From Bicyclus anynana (taxonomy: Eukaryota; Arthropoda; Insecta; Lepidoptera; Nymphalidae), in contig NC_069092.1 of assembly GCF_947172395.1 (NCBI RefSeq), positions 8,973,418-9,037,417 on the forward strand: a DNA stretch of 64,000 nucleotides, given 5' to 3'. Below the pieces are notes generated by a model. It was not told where the DNA came from. It was given only the letters and a program-made list of their open reading frames with translations, and made no database searches. Positions within the stretch are counted from its first letter, which is position 1; each line of letters opens with the position of its first letter. Made by a program: the position numbers and the translations under genes. Positions 20,825 to 32,320 of the stretch are shown here, in pieces.

Positions 20825-21512
20825 TTTTTTTTATTCTTTACAAGTTAGCCCTTGACTACAATCTCACCTGATGGTAAGTGATGATGCAATCTAAGATGGA
20901 AGTGGTTTAACTTGTCACCGAAATGGGTATTGATTTTCATTCTCCTCCTGTTAGGAGGATGATAATCAACACCCCTTTCGGTTTCTACACGGCATTCTAC
21001 CGACACGTTTATTTATTTATTTTTATTTATTTACTTAAGCTATACCCGGGAAGACATTACACTTGCCCAATTCGTCTTACCGGGGTATAACCGGGCTAAC
21101 TTTGAACAAGACACAATTTGAAAACTACAACAAAAATAACACTTCAACAAATTACAAACTGCAACAAAAATAAGACAAAATAGAAAAACATACTAATTAA
21201 AATACAAAAACATTAATCAATAACAATAATAACATACGTATCAATTTAACAAAATAGGAAAATGAATCTCCTATACCTACTCCATTAATAATAATTTAAT
21301 GGTTTTTAAAAGCATCGGCGGTGGAGAGTGATAAACGTCCAATTCCAAACTGTTACCAGTTAATCGCGGATTTGCGGATAGGGTGGTAACTAGCCACGGC
21401 CAAAGCCTCCCACCTGCCAGACCTGGATCCATTAAGAATACTTCAATCGACCCAGCCGGGGATCGAAACCAGGACTTCCGTCTTGCAAATCTACCACGCC
21501 ACGGAAGCCGTC
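20825..21512 (-). repeat. SINE family B split by an insertion
   Basis: The tail half at 20825-21009 (TTCTTTACAAGTTAGCCCTTG and onward) and the head half at 21379-21512 (GGGTGGTAACTAGCCACGGC to GCCACGGAAGCCGTCA) are in register with the full copy at 31768-32059. They are separated by about 370 bp of foreign sequence. The tail half also contains a local hairpin (TTCTCCTCCTG with TTAGGAGGATG). Confidence 0.85.
21010..21370 (-). mobile_element. LINE 3' end inserted into a SINE
   Basis: It opens with TTTATTTATTTATTTTTATT, then GCTATACCCGGGAAGAC and CTTACCGGGGTATAACCGGG, as expected for the reversed 3' end of a LINE with an AAAT tail. Target duplications could not be fixed. Confidence 0.6.
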
Positions 21513-22565
21513 AAATTTTGAATCTCCCAAGTCATTGCTTGAAAGCGTTGTCTCGTACCTGACTGTGATTCGCTTTAAAGAGAAAATATTGCCCGTCAAT
21601 ATTATTTAACGCAAAGTCACGTAGCAAATAAACTCTTTGTATGAAGGATATCGTCGTAAATTCATATTAAGTGATGTTGGCGGTATCATAAATCGTGGAA
21701 GATGAATTATAGTTAAGAGCACTGTTACAGTGATGTTAAATATTAATAATATATATCGCAGGCATGAGATTTGCGTCTAGGATAAGCTACTGTCTGAAAG
21801 GTAGAAAGATATATTTAGCAACGAAAATAAATTACATTTGGAGCTTGTTACCGCCTTAAAAAGTTTCATAATGATTTATTTCACTGAACCCTAAATGCAT
21901 TAGAAGAAATGAAAATTGAAATTTTGTAGTTATAGAAAAATTATATAAAATAATAACGTTTAACTAACAATTGGAATGGAGACCATTTACTATTTATATT
22001 CATATACTTACATACTCCCGCGACATCGCCCACGCGTTAACTTCTGAACCTTGAAATTTCAATGAATTGAGACACTTTTAACAATTATCGTTACAACACT
22101 TTGAGAAATGATATAGCAGAACCTAATAAATCTCTCTATTTATAGAAGAAAATCGTATTAAAATCCGTTCTGTTTTAGAGTTTATTACGAACAAGCAGAC
22201 GGGCGCAGTAGAGGATATAGTTTTACAATATGTATAGATTATTTCAACGTGAAATAATTATATAAATATGTTACCTATTATATTAATTATATATAAAGGT
22301 GCAATAATGAAACATGCTTATGTTGGTATGTTTTGCAGCTACATCTTTGAATGGGCAGCTAGTCTACTGGAAAAGTAAGGAAGTCACTTCCACTCACCTG
22401 TGGATTCAACAAAATGTATTCACTCCGTAACACATATAGTAGAAAATACTATAATTGCGCCGCGTCATATATTATAACATATTGGATAAGTTTATTAATG
22501 GCCCCTCAAGTCTTAATAGATACTTAATAGATTCACTATTATGTTTTATAAATGCTATTTATATT
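21513..22565. other. No recognised feature
   Basis: AT-rich sequence, no gene or shared repeat seen. Confidence 0.35.
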
Positions 22566-22569
22566 TTAA

Positions 22570-22912
22570 ATATTACTAATTATCACGTGTCTCAAACGGT
22601 GAAGGAAAAACATCGTGAGGATACCTGAGAATTTTCTCAGTTCACGACGTGTGTGAAGTCTGCCGGCTGCATTAAGCCAGCGTGGTGGACAACAGATCGT
22701 TTCATGTAGGATGGTGCGGGTGACAGTTCGTTTCATTCTTGAAAGATTTCCGAAAGAAAGTTTCGCGATAATAGCACGTATTATGTACGTCATACAGACG
22801 ACTGTCACCGTACCCATGCTATCTGAAAAACAAGGCCTAATCACTCATTCTGAGAGGACACTCGTGCTCAACAGTGAGCCGAATATGGGTTGTTAATAAT
22901 GATGATGATGAT
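22570..22912 (+). repeat. SINE family A interrupted by a small insertion
   Basis: TATCACGTGTCTCAAACGG to CCAGCGTGGTGGAC, then about 140 bp of other DNA, then GGCCTAATCACTCATTCTGA to GAATATGGGTTGTTAATAAT. Confidence 0.85.
22711..22816. mobile_element. Small MITE-like insert in the SINE
   Basis: The ends ATGGTGCGGGTGACAGTTCG and CGACTGTCACCGTACCCAT are imperfect inverted repeats. It is about 106 bp and non-coding. Confidence 0.55.
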
Positions 22913-22916
22913 TCAT

Positions 22917-23720
22917 TTTATGCCTAAAATTACAACTTGGGTGCATTTAATTAAAGTAGTAAATTCGTCTGTCTGTCATATATCAAAAAGTGATTATAAA
23001 TTTTAAACAATACCAAAGTTACAAATTTGTTTCTCTCTCTTCAAACCAATTGAGCCAAATTAAATAAATCGTAGATTAGTTACGAGTAGAATATGTATGA
23101 ATTCTAAACTAGTTACTGCAGATATTCTGGAATGATAAGTCTGGCAGTTAGAAAGCTAGACGTCATTTACAGAATTACAATTCAGATAGTCTCTAGCGAA
23201 TTTCTTTTAAACCTATCTACCTTTAAAACATATAATATGATTGTAGGTGAAATCTGAGCTTATTTTATTTTTTGTAATCGTATTAATTGATGGTTTGTTT
23301 ACGTGTACAACGTACACAAAACGTTTTTGTTTTCAATTCATTTAATAGAAAAATTTATAGCAGCTTTAAGTTTGACGTAACGTAGCAACCAAGCGAATTA
23401 TTTAACTTCACTGTCAGGAACACAAAACAGAAAACGCTAAAAGCTAACGCTTTTAGGAATTAAACTCCCAACTTAAAAATTACAAAAGCAAAGTTAAAAA
23501 CTGAACAAGGGTGTATCGGTCATGTACAGTGTAGGTTCCGTAGATTAAATTGATCATGGCGAAACAATAAGCGTTCCTTGTTGACTACGAAACCCTGAAA
23601 AATTACCCTAGAAAATTTGCATTTACTTATTTAAATTTTAATTACCTACGTACTGTACGACCAAAGCCATACCATAACGCAAAAAGAACTCTTTCAATAG
23701 ACGCTCATGTATTTTTGAGG
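22917..23720. other. No recognised feature
   Basis: AT-rich sequence; a short palindromic AAAGCTAACGCTTT lies near 23440. Confidence 0.3.
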
Positions 23721-23721
23721 G

Positions 23722-23960
23722 TTCCGTATCAAATGGTAAAACGGGATCTTATAACGGAGACTTCGCTTGTCCGTCCGTCTGTCACCAGATTGTAAAGTTA
23801 GACAGTTGAAATTTTCACAGATGATGTTTTTCTGTTGCCACTTTATCAACCAATACTTAAAAAAACAGATTAAAATAAATCTTTAAGTAGTCTCCCATAC
23901 AACAAATCATGATTTTTTGCGCGCGCGCACGTTCGCGAGTTCAACTCGCACTTGGCCGGT
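23722..23960 (+). repeat. Dispersed repeat (AGGGTTCCGTA type)
   Basis: AGGGTTCCGTATCAAATGG, GTCCGTCCGTCTGTCACCAG and further on GCGCGCGCGCACG with AACTCGCACTTGGCCGG. The end is related to the inverse at 10755-10770. Confidence 0.5.
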
Positions 23961-24770
23961 AATTTTGTCAATATCATCAAATCTCTATCTTGATTTAGAT
24001 ACTATAGTGTTAGACGAATTCTGAGATGATAACATCAAAGTAGGGATAAAAAGTGGTGGTAATGTGCCGATAAAGCTATATTAGTCGCTACACGCTTCAT
24101 TCGAGGCGATTTTCGTATAGCGATAACAAGTAAGGTCAAAACTCTGTCCATTTGAGTTTGAGAATTTGTTATAATTTGTTGTAATACTCAGTTAAAATTA
24201 TTAACGAGTTAGACCTTTGATTTTGTTTAAATTCTTATTACAAAGTACATGTGCGTATCAATAAATTTGTATGTCGTAAGTTTTATTTTTACCAACTGGT
24301 TTCCAAAATTAGGATAACTGGGTTAATTTAGTATTAAATAGTTTAGTAAAGCAGCTTAAGTATTCGTCGACACAAAAAACGCTTGCATCTAAAAGATCAA
24401 ATTATGCTTTCACAGCACCAGTGCTTACATAAGATGTTTAAAAGTTTCTTTTTACAGTCTCCAAGAAAAGTAATATTCCGACATAAATTCACCCGCGCGG
24501 CTCACCCCACTCCTTGAACCCATAAAAAGATAAAGATCGTATTTTGTAGCCCCTGTTATACTTTGGTGGGGTAGAAATTATTACTTCTATGGTATACTGC
24601 GATGACTTTTTTTGTCAAGATAGCAGTTTTCACGAAACCATAGTCATGTACGTAAATGAATAAACCTTTACATATTACTTCCTGATGTTTTATCTACTCA
24701 CGCCATTACTTAAACCCTAAATCTCAGTAATTTTTTAACACGCCTATATTAGATTCACTTGTAACTATGG
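23961..24770. other. No recognised feature
   Basis: AT-rich sequence, no supportable gene. Confidence 0.3.
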
Positions 24771-24772
24771 TT

Positions 24773-25075
24773 GTAAGAAAATCAAATCTTAGAATCTTAA
24801 TTTAAGCCACTTCCCGGTCTTCGATTAGGATGAAATTTTGCACACGCTCTGAGATCTGATGACAATAATTATATGACTAGCTAAGAAACGTCATTACAAA
24901 TACAATATGGCGGCCTCCCCAATCACTATGTATGTAAGAAAATCTTGGAATCTTAATTTGACCCACTTCCCTGTCTTCGATTACAATGAAATTTTGCACA
25001 CGCTCTGATGACAATACAATGACTACTTAAGAAACATCATTACAAATCCAATATGACGGCCTCCCCAAGATGGCG
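24773..25075. repeat. 161-bp tandem duplication
   Basis: GTAAGAAAATC starts at 24773 and again at 24934. Both units contain GAAATTTTGCACACGCTCTG and end with ATATG(G/A)CGGCCTCCCC. The second unit has a small deletion. Confidence 0.9.
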
Positions 25076-25789
25076 GACTAGCTGTTTAAAACACACCCCC
25101 ATGATATAAATATCAAATAGGGTTTGCTGTCAGAAATATAAAAACAATAGTCACGTGACTTAAACCCAATATAAGTTATTTTCAGGTGCGTGATAAAAGC
25201 GTGTTTTTTAGTTTATTAGTTATTATTTAGTTATTTTATTTAATGACAAGAAAAACTACAATCGGACATGATATTGTGATGATGCAGTCTAAGATGAAAA
25301 ATTTAACTTGTAACAGGCATTTCATTTCGTGCCTTATCAACTGAGGCAGCCTTAACTTGTTCATTAACTAACCATACAGCAGTGTGGTATGTTAGGCTTC
25401 CAAATCCTCTCTCCTTTAAAGGGGCCTGGCTTTGTAGTTTCTAGTAGGCCATCCAAAATATTATGGCCCAACGACAGAGTTAATAACATAGTTACTTTAG
25501 TTTTTTTCAACTAATTTCAGTTCAGTTATGCGACATCATTTAAGCGAGCTACAGACCTTCAGTTTTTATTCTGCTGTTTTAACTGAACAGGTTTATCTAA
25601 TCGAAATTATTAGACTTAAAAAACTGCTCAGTTAAAAATTTACAGTTCTAACACAGTTTCACACTGTGCGTTTAACTGCAAATCTGTGGCCCACATTCAA
25701 AATGTTCATCTAATTTGTAGTAGTTCTTTTCTAATATATGACAAAATTGAACCTACGTACCTTGATAATATTAAGTAAAAAAAATTAAA
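25076..25789. other. Mostly unrecognised; SINE B scrap at about 25262-25320
   Basis: GATGATGCAGTCTAAGATG and ATTTAACTTGTAACAGG resemble the family B tail. Confidence 0.35.
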
Positions 25790-25935
25790 TTATAATTAAT
25801 TTCTTAGAATGAACAGATATAAAAATTCCAAATATAAACTGCCTTTTTAGATACTATTACTGTTATAATTAATTTCTTAGAATGAAGAGATATGAACATT
25901 CCAAATACAAACTGCCTTTTTAGATACTATTACAG
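25790..25935. repeat. 73-bp tandem duplication
   Basis: TATAATTAATTTCTTAGAAT occurs at 25791 and 25864. Both units continue through ACTGCCTTTTTAGATACTAT with only a few differences. Confidence 0.9.
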
Positions 25936-27540
25936 TTATACAAATAAAAAGTTTTATCATATTCCTTAAAAAAATAAATAAACGAACGAAAATAGATAAT
26001 CTTTTTTGTATATAGTGTTGTAGATGAATATGAATGGTGTTATGATGATGAACAAAGTGAAACATAGCTAGATGTAAGTAATGACTACTCTATGTAAATT
26101 ATAAGACAAATATAAATAAACTTCCCATACCCAAATTGACTTTTGGCATATCCACAATTACCGCCACGAGACCCATAAACATTGCGAAAGCATTTTATTG
26201 CCTATAAATACAGCTATTTATTGTTTCATTTCGCCTAATCTGTATTTTAACAAAGTCATTTTATTGTAAACACGACCTTAACATTTGGTAACAAGAGCTT
26301 TTTTTGTTCAAATTGTTTCGTAGCACATGTGCACCATTGAAGAACATTACTTAGCTATAAAATTTGAGTGCCAAGTGGAGACATAAGTGAGAAGGCTACT
26401 GGCTTTATTATACCTTTAGCGTATTGACTTCTCGTGCGAGATACGGGAAAAAACGTTCATTATCGGCTCAGGGCGGGCAAATAAAACAGAATAGCTCCCC
26501 AAGGCCCGTTCGCTGGGATATTGCGTCCCACAAGCAAATTTGCTCTAGGCACAATAAATGCTTAGAGCGAGAAACAAGCAACGATAACATTTATATTATA
26601 CAGTTGGCTATAGCACGTAATTCTATCCGTATAAACCATATTCCACCTGTTAAAAATACAAGGAAATATAAATATAGGCAACCGTGCATACTTTTATAAA
26701 CATTTGAAAAACATTATCTTGTTATTTGTTCTTATTTTTTATTTATTTGATATTACACACAATATACGAGACTTTAAATGCTAGGACAACAGACTATGTA
26801 GTTTTAAAATATTATTTTTTTTTAAATATCAAATAGTATTGTTTTGTGCAAATAAATTGAATTTGTTTAACACTATGCAATTGTCTCTAAGTTTTTAAAA
26901 AGCGTTATACTGGACCACTAAATCGGTAGTCGTATTTACAACGGAAACCCACCAATGAACAATTAGCTAATTTAAAAATATTAATAAAGAGCTGGGAATC
27001 AAACTGGTTATCTCTGGCATTTACTTATAATATTGTTTATACAGTGAAAATGTTGTTGTATATAGATTCAAATTAAGACCGCCATTACGGTTGTGTATGG
27101 AAATTTTATATTCGCACTTCCTAAACTTATTCCGAACAATGGTATGATTTTGAAAGCGGACCGAACTTTTTCTGAGCCCAGCATTATAATTAGGTACTTT
27201 AGAAATATGAAGTCTATTGTCGGGAGAAAACGCTAATTAAAATAAACGCAGAATATTTAAGTAAACAAGACAAATTCAATTGTTTTCATGTAAACACACG
27301 ATATCCACTTTATAAAGTGCTCGTTCAAACTCGAAACTTTTCTATACAAATATACCGACAATTACTTTTGATGCCTTTCTTGTTTTACCCGTTCTGTTGT
27401 TATCTTTTTATTATATCTAAAACTTTAAACCTGCGGTTCTAGAAAAGTTGCAATCGCGCTTTGATCTGAATGATAAATTGTAATTGTTTAATTTTATAAC
27501 AATGTCTGATTTGATATTTCTCTGCCTTTGATTCGAAGGG
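25936..27540. other. No recognised feature
   Basis: Repeat-poor stretch. A 91-codon frame at 26424-26699 has a few GC-richer codons but no splice context or recognisable domain. Confidence 0.3.
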
Positions 27541-27544
27541 CTTA

Positions 27545-27770
27545 CCTAACTTTTAGTTATGTGCATTTTAAGAAATTAAATATCACGCATCTCAAACGGT
27601 GAACGAAAAATATCGGGAGGAAACCTGCATACCTGAAAGAACATCTATGTGTATGAAGTCTGCCAATCCGCATTGGGCCAAAGTGGTGGACTAAGGCCTA
27701 ACCTCTTTCTTTCTGAGAGGAGACTGATGCTCAGCAGTAAGCCGAATATGGGTGGAATGATGATGATAAC
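27545..27770 (+). repeat. SINE family A, 3' part
   Basis: TGTGCATTTTAAGAAATTAA through AATCCGCATTGGGCCAAAG to AGCCGAATATGGGTGGAATG. Confidence 0.85.
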
Positions 27771-29670
27771 GTTTTTAAGAGCGTAGAACCTCCTCCTTTT
27801 TGGAGGTCACTTAAAAATTGATAAAAACTACTCAAATCTATCTACTGTAGCTTAGAGCAAGCCATTTTCATTTCATGCCATTTAGCAGAACCAGAGATGC
27901 GAAGTGCACTACGAAAATGAAGTCGCGAGCAAAATGATTTCTGCATTTGGCAAGTTCGACCCGAATTTTTAGAGTAGAATATGAGTACCTAAATAAAAAT
28001 GTAGTATTTTGTAAAACCATCGTTTGGTATATAAGGACGATAATACGATTTTGGTTTTCTACAAATTTTCAATAGCATGCTCACAGAAGGTCGAAATTTG
28101 TAAAAAATAGTTGCTAAAATCGTTAGCTTTAGCGTTTTCTGTTCTGGGGATGTCAGATTAAAAAAATAGCAGCCGCTATTTATAGCTTGGCAACTTCGTT
28201 CTTAACACTGCACTGCCAGGGGGCGTGTAGCGATGAATGAAAAACCCACGACTGAAGCACGTCACTTCCCCGCACGCACGATTTCACACCCGCGCAGTCT
28301 TTCTCCCCGTCGCTTGCATATCATAGGAGTGTTATCGACGAACTTGACAGACTAATTCGCATTGGAAAAGCGTAATATTTTTATACTTGCGGCTATCTGC
28401 TAGTAAATAAATAAAGAAACATTAGGCTTATCATAATTGGATAATACAATGCTAATTTCCTACATGAATTGTAGTTAGCCGTATTTTACACATGAAATTT
28501 TGATGCAAATTATTACTACAATAATAAAAATATTAAAAATTATTTATTTAGTATACAAAATTTACAAACATTTATGATAAAATGTGTTTAAAAACAGGCT
28601 TTATTTAAACTAAATCTGATTATGGTAATTATTATCCTTTTGTGGATTGTTTGAAACTGTATAAAACACATTTGTAATAAACTCTCACCAGTTATTTATT
28701 ATATTTACGAGAAACATAATTTTGTGTTGACCAATCAGGATTTACATAATTTTTACACACTTCGCATTTTCAATATTAATTTTATTCATTCAAATTTTAT
28801 TCGAGATCTGTCCCCATAACCGTAATAACTAATTTGGTTTTTATTCAAATTTATTTGATCAGATTAACATTGAGTTACATCTCATCGTCACATGTACATA
28901 AATAAAAGATTATGTAACGTCTATTTTTAGGTTATTTGAAATTTTGAAAATAGGCAACCTACTCTAAGGGTAAGCAAAAACACACTAACTTTAGAAATAC
29001 TCAACTAGCACGTCAATTAGGTAAGTACAGCTATTATAATAGTGATAGTAAATAACTAAAAGGGATGCATTTCTAAATTGTGACGCTTTTAATATATGTT
29101 GTTTTTTAGAATTTGTACTGTAGGAAATAGTAGACAATATTGTGAATCCTAACCTTTGTTTCGACATTGGTTTTCTTATTTTTTTTTTAATCCACAACTA
29201 AAGTTTGCTAAAAATACTGTAACTAAAAAATGTACCTAGTATTACCTTACCTAGTGGTTTACAAAACTCCCGGTAACTATAATAAAAATGTAAGCATCCC
29301 TTGTTTTTAAGGACATGTAAGTTTACCAAGCCCCAATAAAGCGACCTTTATAATTATTATCTGCTATATTTTGTGTCTTATTATAATATACTGATAATTT
29401 TCTCATTTGATAAGTTTTTATTTTCTCACATAATTATAGCGAGGCATGGGGATACAAGTAACCGGTAGTTAGAACTCTAAACCTCCTACTATTGTATCCT
29501 ATATCCTATTTCTACCTTTTGTATGCTAAAGCTAAGCTTAAGCTTCTTATCATTATCGCTATAAGATCATGGATTTAAACGTCTGAATAATATAAAGACC
29601 TAAGGTTGCCTTAAAATTCTACATCGCGATATTTTTACAAGCATGATGCAATTATTTAAAACCTTTAAAT
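27771..29670. other. No recognised feature
   Basis: Mostly AT-rich unique sequence with a moderately GC-richer patch at 28205-28330. No gene supported. Confidence 0.3.
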
Positions 29671-29674
29671 AAAG

Positions 29675-29792
29675 TAAGTCGCAGGTATTTGCTGGATTCG
29701 CTGGCTCAGTATCGGGATGTTTGAAAGTCCCGACAAAAGGCCTACGTCCTGCAGTGGACGTCCATCGGTTAACATGATGATGATGATGATGA
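29675..29792 (+). mobile_element. RTE-like LINE 3' end
   Basis: AGTCGCAGGTATTTGCTGG, GGCTCAGTATCGGGATG and CTGCAGTGGACGTCCATCGG, then (ATG)n. Confidence 0.8.
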
Positions 29793-31225
29793 AAGTAAGC
29801 ACCGGATGAAATTTGTTATATAGAATCTCAATTTTGTATCTGTTAAATATAGAGAATTAGCCTGCAAGCCCAGTAGATTTTGTCCGTCCAATTTTTGGAA
29901 TTTGGTCTGTACTATATATTTGCCAGGGCTTTGGGATAAGGAGCTTAGAATCACACAGTTCCAATGCGGGTTAACGATCAATTTTTTTTTACACAACTAA
30001 CCCATGACTAAAATTTTTACTGCAACACAAAGAAGACCGAGGTTACCGTAAAAGCGAAGCTTTCGCCATTAAGTACGTTGGTCCCAAAAATAATGTACAT
30101 TACGCCATTACGCCCTTATCCAGTGGTTTTCAGAATCCGTTGCCATTATAATTTATGCAAATACCTGTGTTCGTGAGGACAAGCATTAAGTTAACCGAGT
30201 TAAGCCCCATTCTAGCGACCTCTATCTCTACAATTTGTGGATGGCGTAGACAAACTTGATGTTACTGCAAAATGCAATTTTATTATTTAAATACCTGGGG
30301 AATTGAGCTTGATTTTGTTTAATTTGTTATTACGTATTTAGGATGTTAATAAAAATACTTGTAACGTGTTTATAAATCGTAAACTCATTTTTGAAATATA
30401 CGAAATATGTATGTAAAATAGATTGCTTGTTAATATAGATGGGGATATTGAGGGGGAAAATAGATTCCACCTCATATCACAGCCCTAATAAATTTTTTAT
30501 TTTATTTTGAAAACTTAATGACTTATCACGTTTTTTGGGTAACTGATTGAGACTTTCTCTTTTTTGGGTAGTTTGGGTTTTAAGTACTTACATTAAGCAG
30601 AAAAATATTATTAGAAACGTACAGTAGGTACATTCATTGTTATTTGTGTTATGTTATGTTCGTTTAAGCAGTGTAACAAAACTAAATTGTTAAATAAAAT
30701 CTAAGAAAACATTGTAAATATTGTTAGGAACTACAAAATATGGTTGTGAAACAAATGTACAAATCATTTAATTTCATATTATATAATAATGTACTTGATA
30801 AATCATTCATTAACATTCGTTTGATCTGAAAATTTAATATTTATTCGAACAATTTGCGCAGTTTATTAACGGAATATGAAATGCCTATTAATTATTATTC
30901 CTTATTTTAATTAAACTTTTCATTATTTTAATACTTTGTGACCGGGAAGTGCTTTGACCTACATACTCATAGTTGCAATAACGAAGGGTTATGAAACACT
31001 GGGAAAGTATTCTTTAATTGAAAAATCTTGGAGTTCCTTCATTTCTTTAACGCTCAGCTTGTTTTCATATATTCGAATTTCAATTTCAATTCAATTTAAC
31101 ATTCGAATACTATTGGGTTGAAGTGATATACGCAAATGATTATCACACCCTTACATCATCAGCAGGTTAATTCACTATCTTTGACGTATGCTTCTTGACA
31201 TTAACGAAAGTTGAGGTTCTATGTA
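29793..31225. other. No recognised feature
   Basis: AT-rich sequence; no gene or shared repeat recognised. Confidence 0.3.
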
Positions 31226-31290
31226 AAAATGTCATCCGATGCTTACTGGTGGATAACATCCAGTAGGTAAATGACATTTTGTCAATTGAT
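31226..31290. repeat. Foldback fragment related to 7201-7260
   Basis: AATGTCATCCGATGCTTACT mirrored by AGTAGGTAAATGACATTTTG. Confidence 0.55.
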
Positions 31291-31371
31291 TTGACTTTTT
31301 TTTAATAAAAACTAAAATAATGAATAGGACAGATGACCGCAATAGCTCTAAATTTATCACTAGTTCTAAAA

Positions 31372-31745
31372 CATCATCATTATCAGCCTTATTTTAAAAA
31401 CCCCACTTCAGAGTTCCCCTATCAGGAGGAAGGCCAGCGGATATAGAGCTAAGCCTACCCCCTTGCTTCCATAGCGGGTTGGCAAACTTAGGGTGATAAT
31501 AAGATAATTTTTTACGATCACTATCAGTTGTTAATAATAATTACCAAAACTACCTTAACGGCTTAACGGGCTGTTCGAGGCATAGAGACATAAACAAGCA
31601 ACTTTCCAACTTTGAGCTGAAAATATATACTGAAAATTTCTAGAAACAAAAACTGTATTCCATAGACCGGTCCAGGAATCAAAACTAGGACCTCATGATC
31701 AGCCATATAATCTAACCGCTGTACTAACTGAATGCTGAAATGAAT
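31372..31745 (-). repeat. SINE family D, near full length
   Basis: The tail CATCATTATCAGCCTTATTT and GGATATAGAGCTAAGCC are followed at about 31675-31735 by a tRNA-like head in reverse (AGGAATCAAAACTAGGACC as box B; TAACCGCTGTACTAAC as box A region). Confidence 0.65.
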
Positions 31746-31767
31746 CAACTTTTATTTTATTTTTAAT

Positions 31768-32059
31768 TTTTTTTATTCTTTTACATGTTAGCCCTCGACT
31801 ACAATCTCACCTGATGGTAAGTGATGATGTAGTCTAAGATGGAAGCGGGCTAACTTGTTAGGAGGAGGATGAAAATCCACACCCATTTCGGTTTCTACAC
31901 GGCATCGTACCGGAACGCTAAATCGCTTGGCGGTACGTCTTTGCCGGTAGGGTGGTAACTAGCCACGGCCGAAGCCTCCCACTAGCCCTGCCGGCGTTCG
32001 AACCCAGGACCTCTGTTTTGTAAATCCACCGCGCATACCACTGCGCCACGGAGGCCGTC
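31768..32059 (-). repeat. SINE family B, full length, 160 bp from a DIP exon
   Basis: It reads in reverse from the tail TTCTTTTACATGTTAGCCC to the head, with box B CGTTCGAACCCAGG and box A CCACTGCGCCACGGAGGC. Probable target duplications GAATCAACTTTTATT (31742) and GAATCAATTTATTC (32060) flank it, slightly diverged. It ends 163 bp before the acceptor of the first visible DIP exon. Confidence 0.9.
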
Positions 32060-32222
32060 AGAATCAATTTATTCTGAAAATTATTTTATTAAACTAGGAA
32101 TAGAGGAAGTAGTGAAAAGTAGAGTAAGAGGAAAAAGAAATCAAACGGTTTTTCCCCCCTTTTGTTATATCACGTTGCGAATGTAATTGTAGATTGCTTT
32201 TACTGAAATTGTTTTGTTGCAG

Positions 32223-32320
32223 AAGTGCCACGTTTCGAAGACAGCCTAAACAACCAGACAGTGTCATTAGGAAGAGAAGCTGTGTTCACTTGTGTCGTCA
32301 ATGACCTCGGCTCTTACAGA
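32223..32320 (+). CDS. DIP exon a: first half of Ig1
   Basis: The acceptor is TTGTTTTGTTGCAG at 32209-32222. The exon opens with two bases of a split codon, then 32 codons from VPRFEDSLNNQTVSL to VVNDLGSYR, and ends in phase 0 at the donor GTTAGT. It holds the first Ig1 cysteine (FTCVV). The start of Ig1 and the secretion signal must come from an upstream exon ending with one base of the split codon. None could be recognised, and fly DIP first introns are often long. Confidence 0.93.

Noticed and set aside
26424..26699. 91-codon frame as the missing DIP signal-peptide exon
   Set aside because: It has no hydrophobic signal core and no donor in the needed phase.
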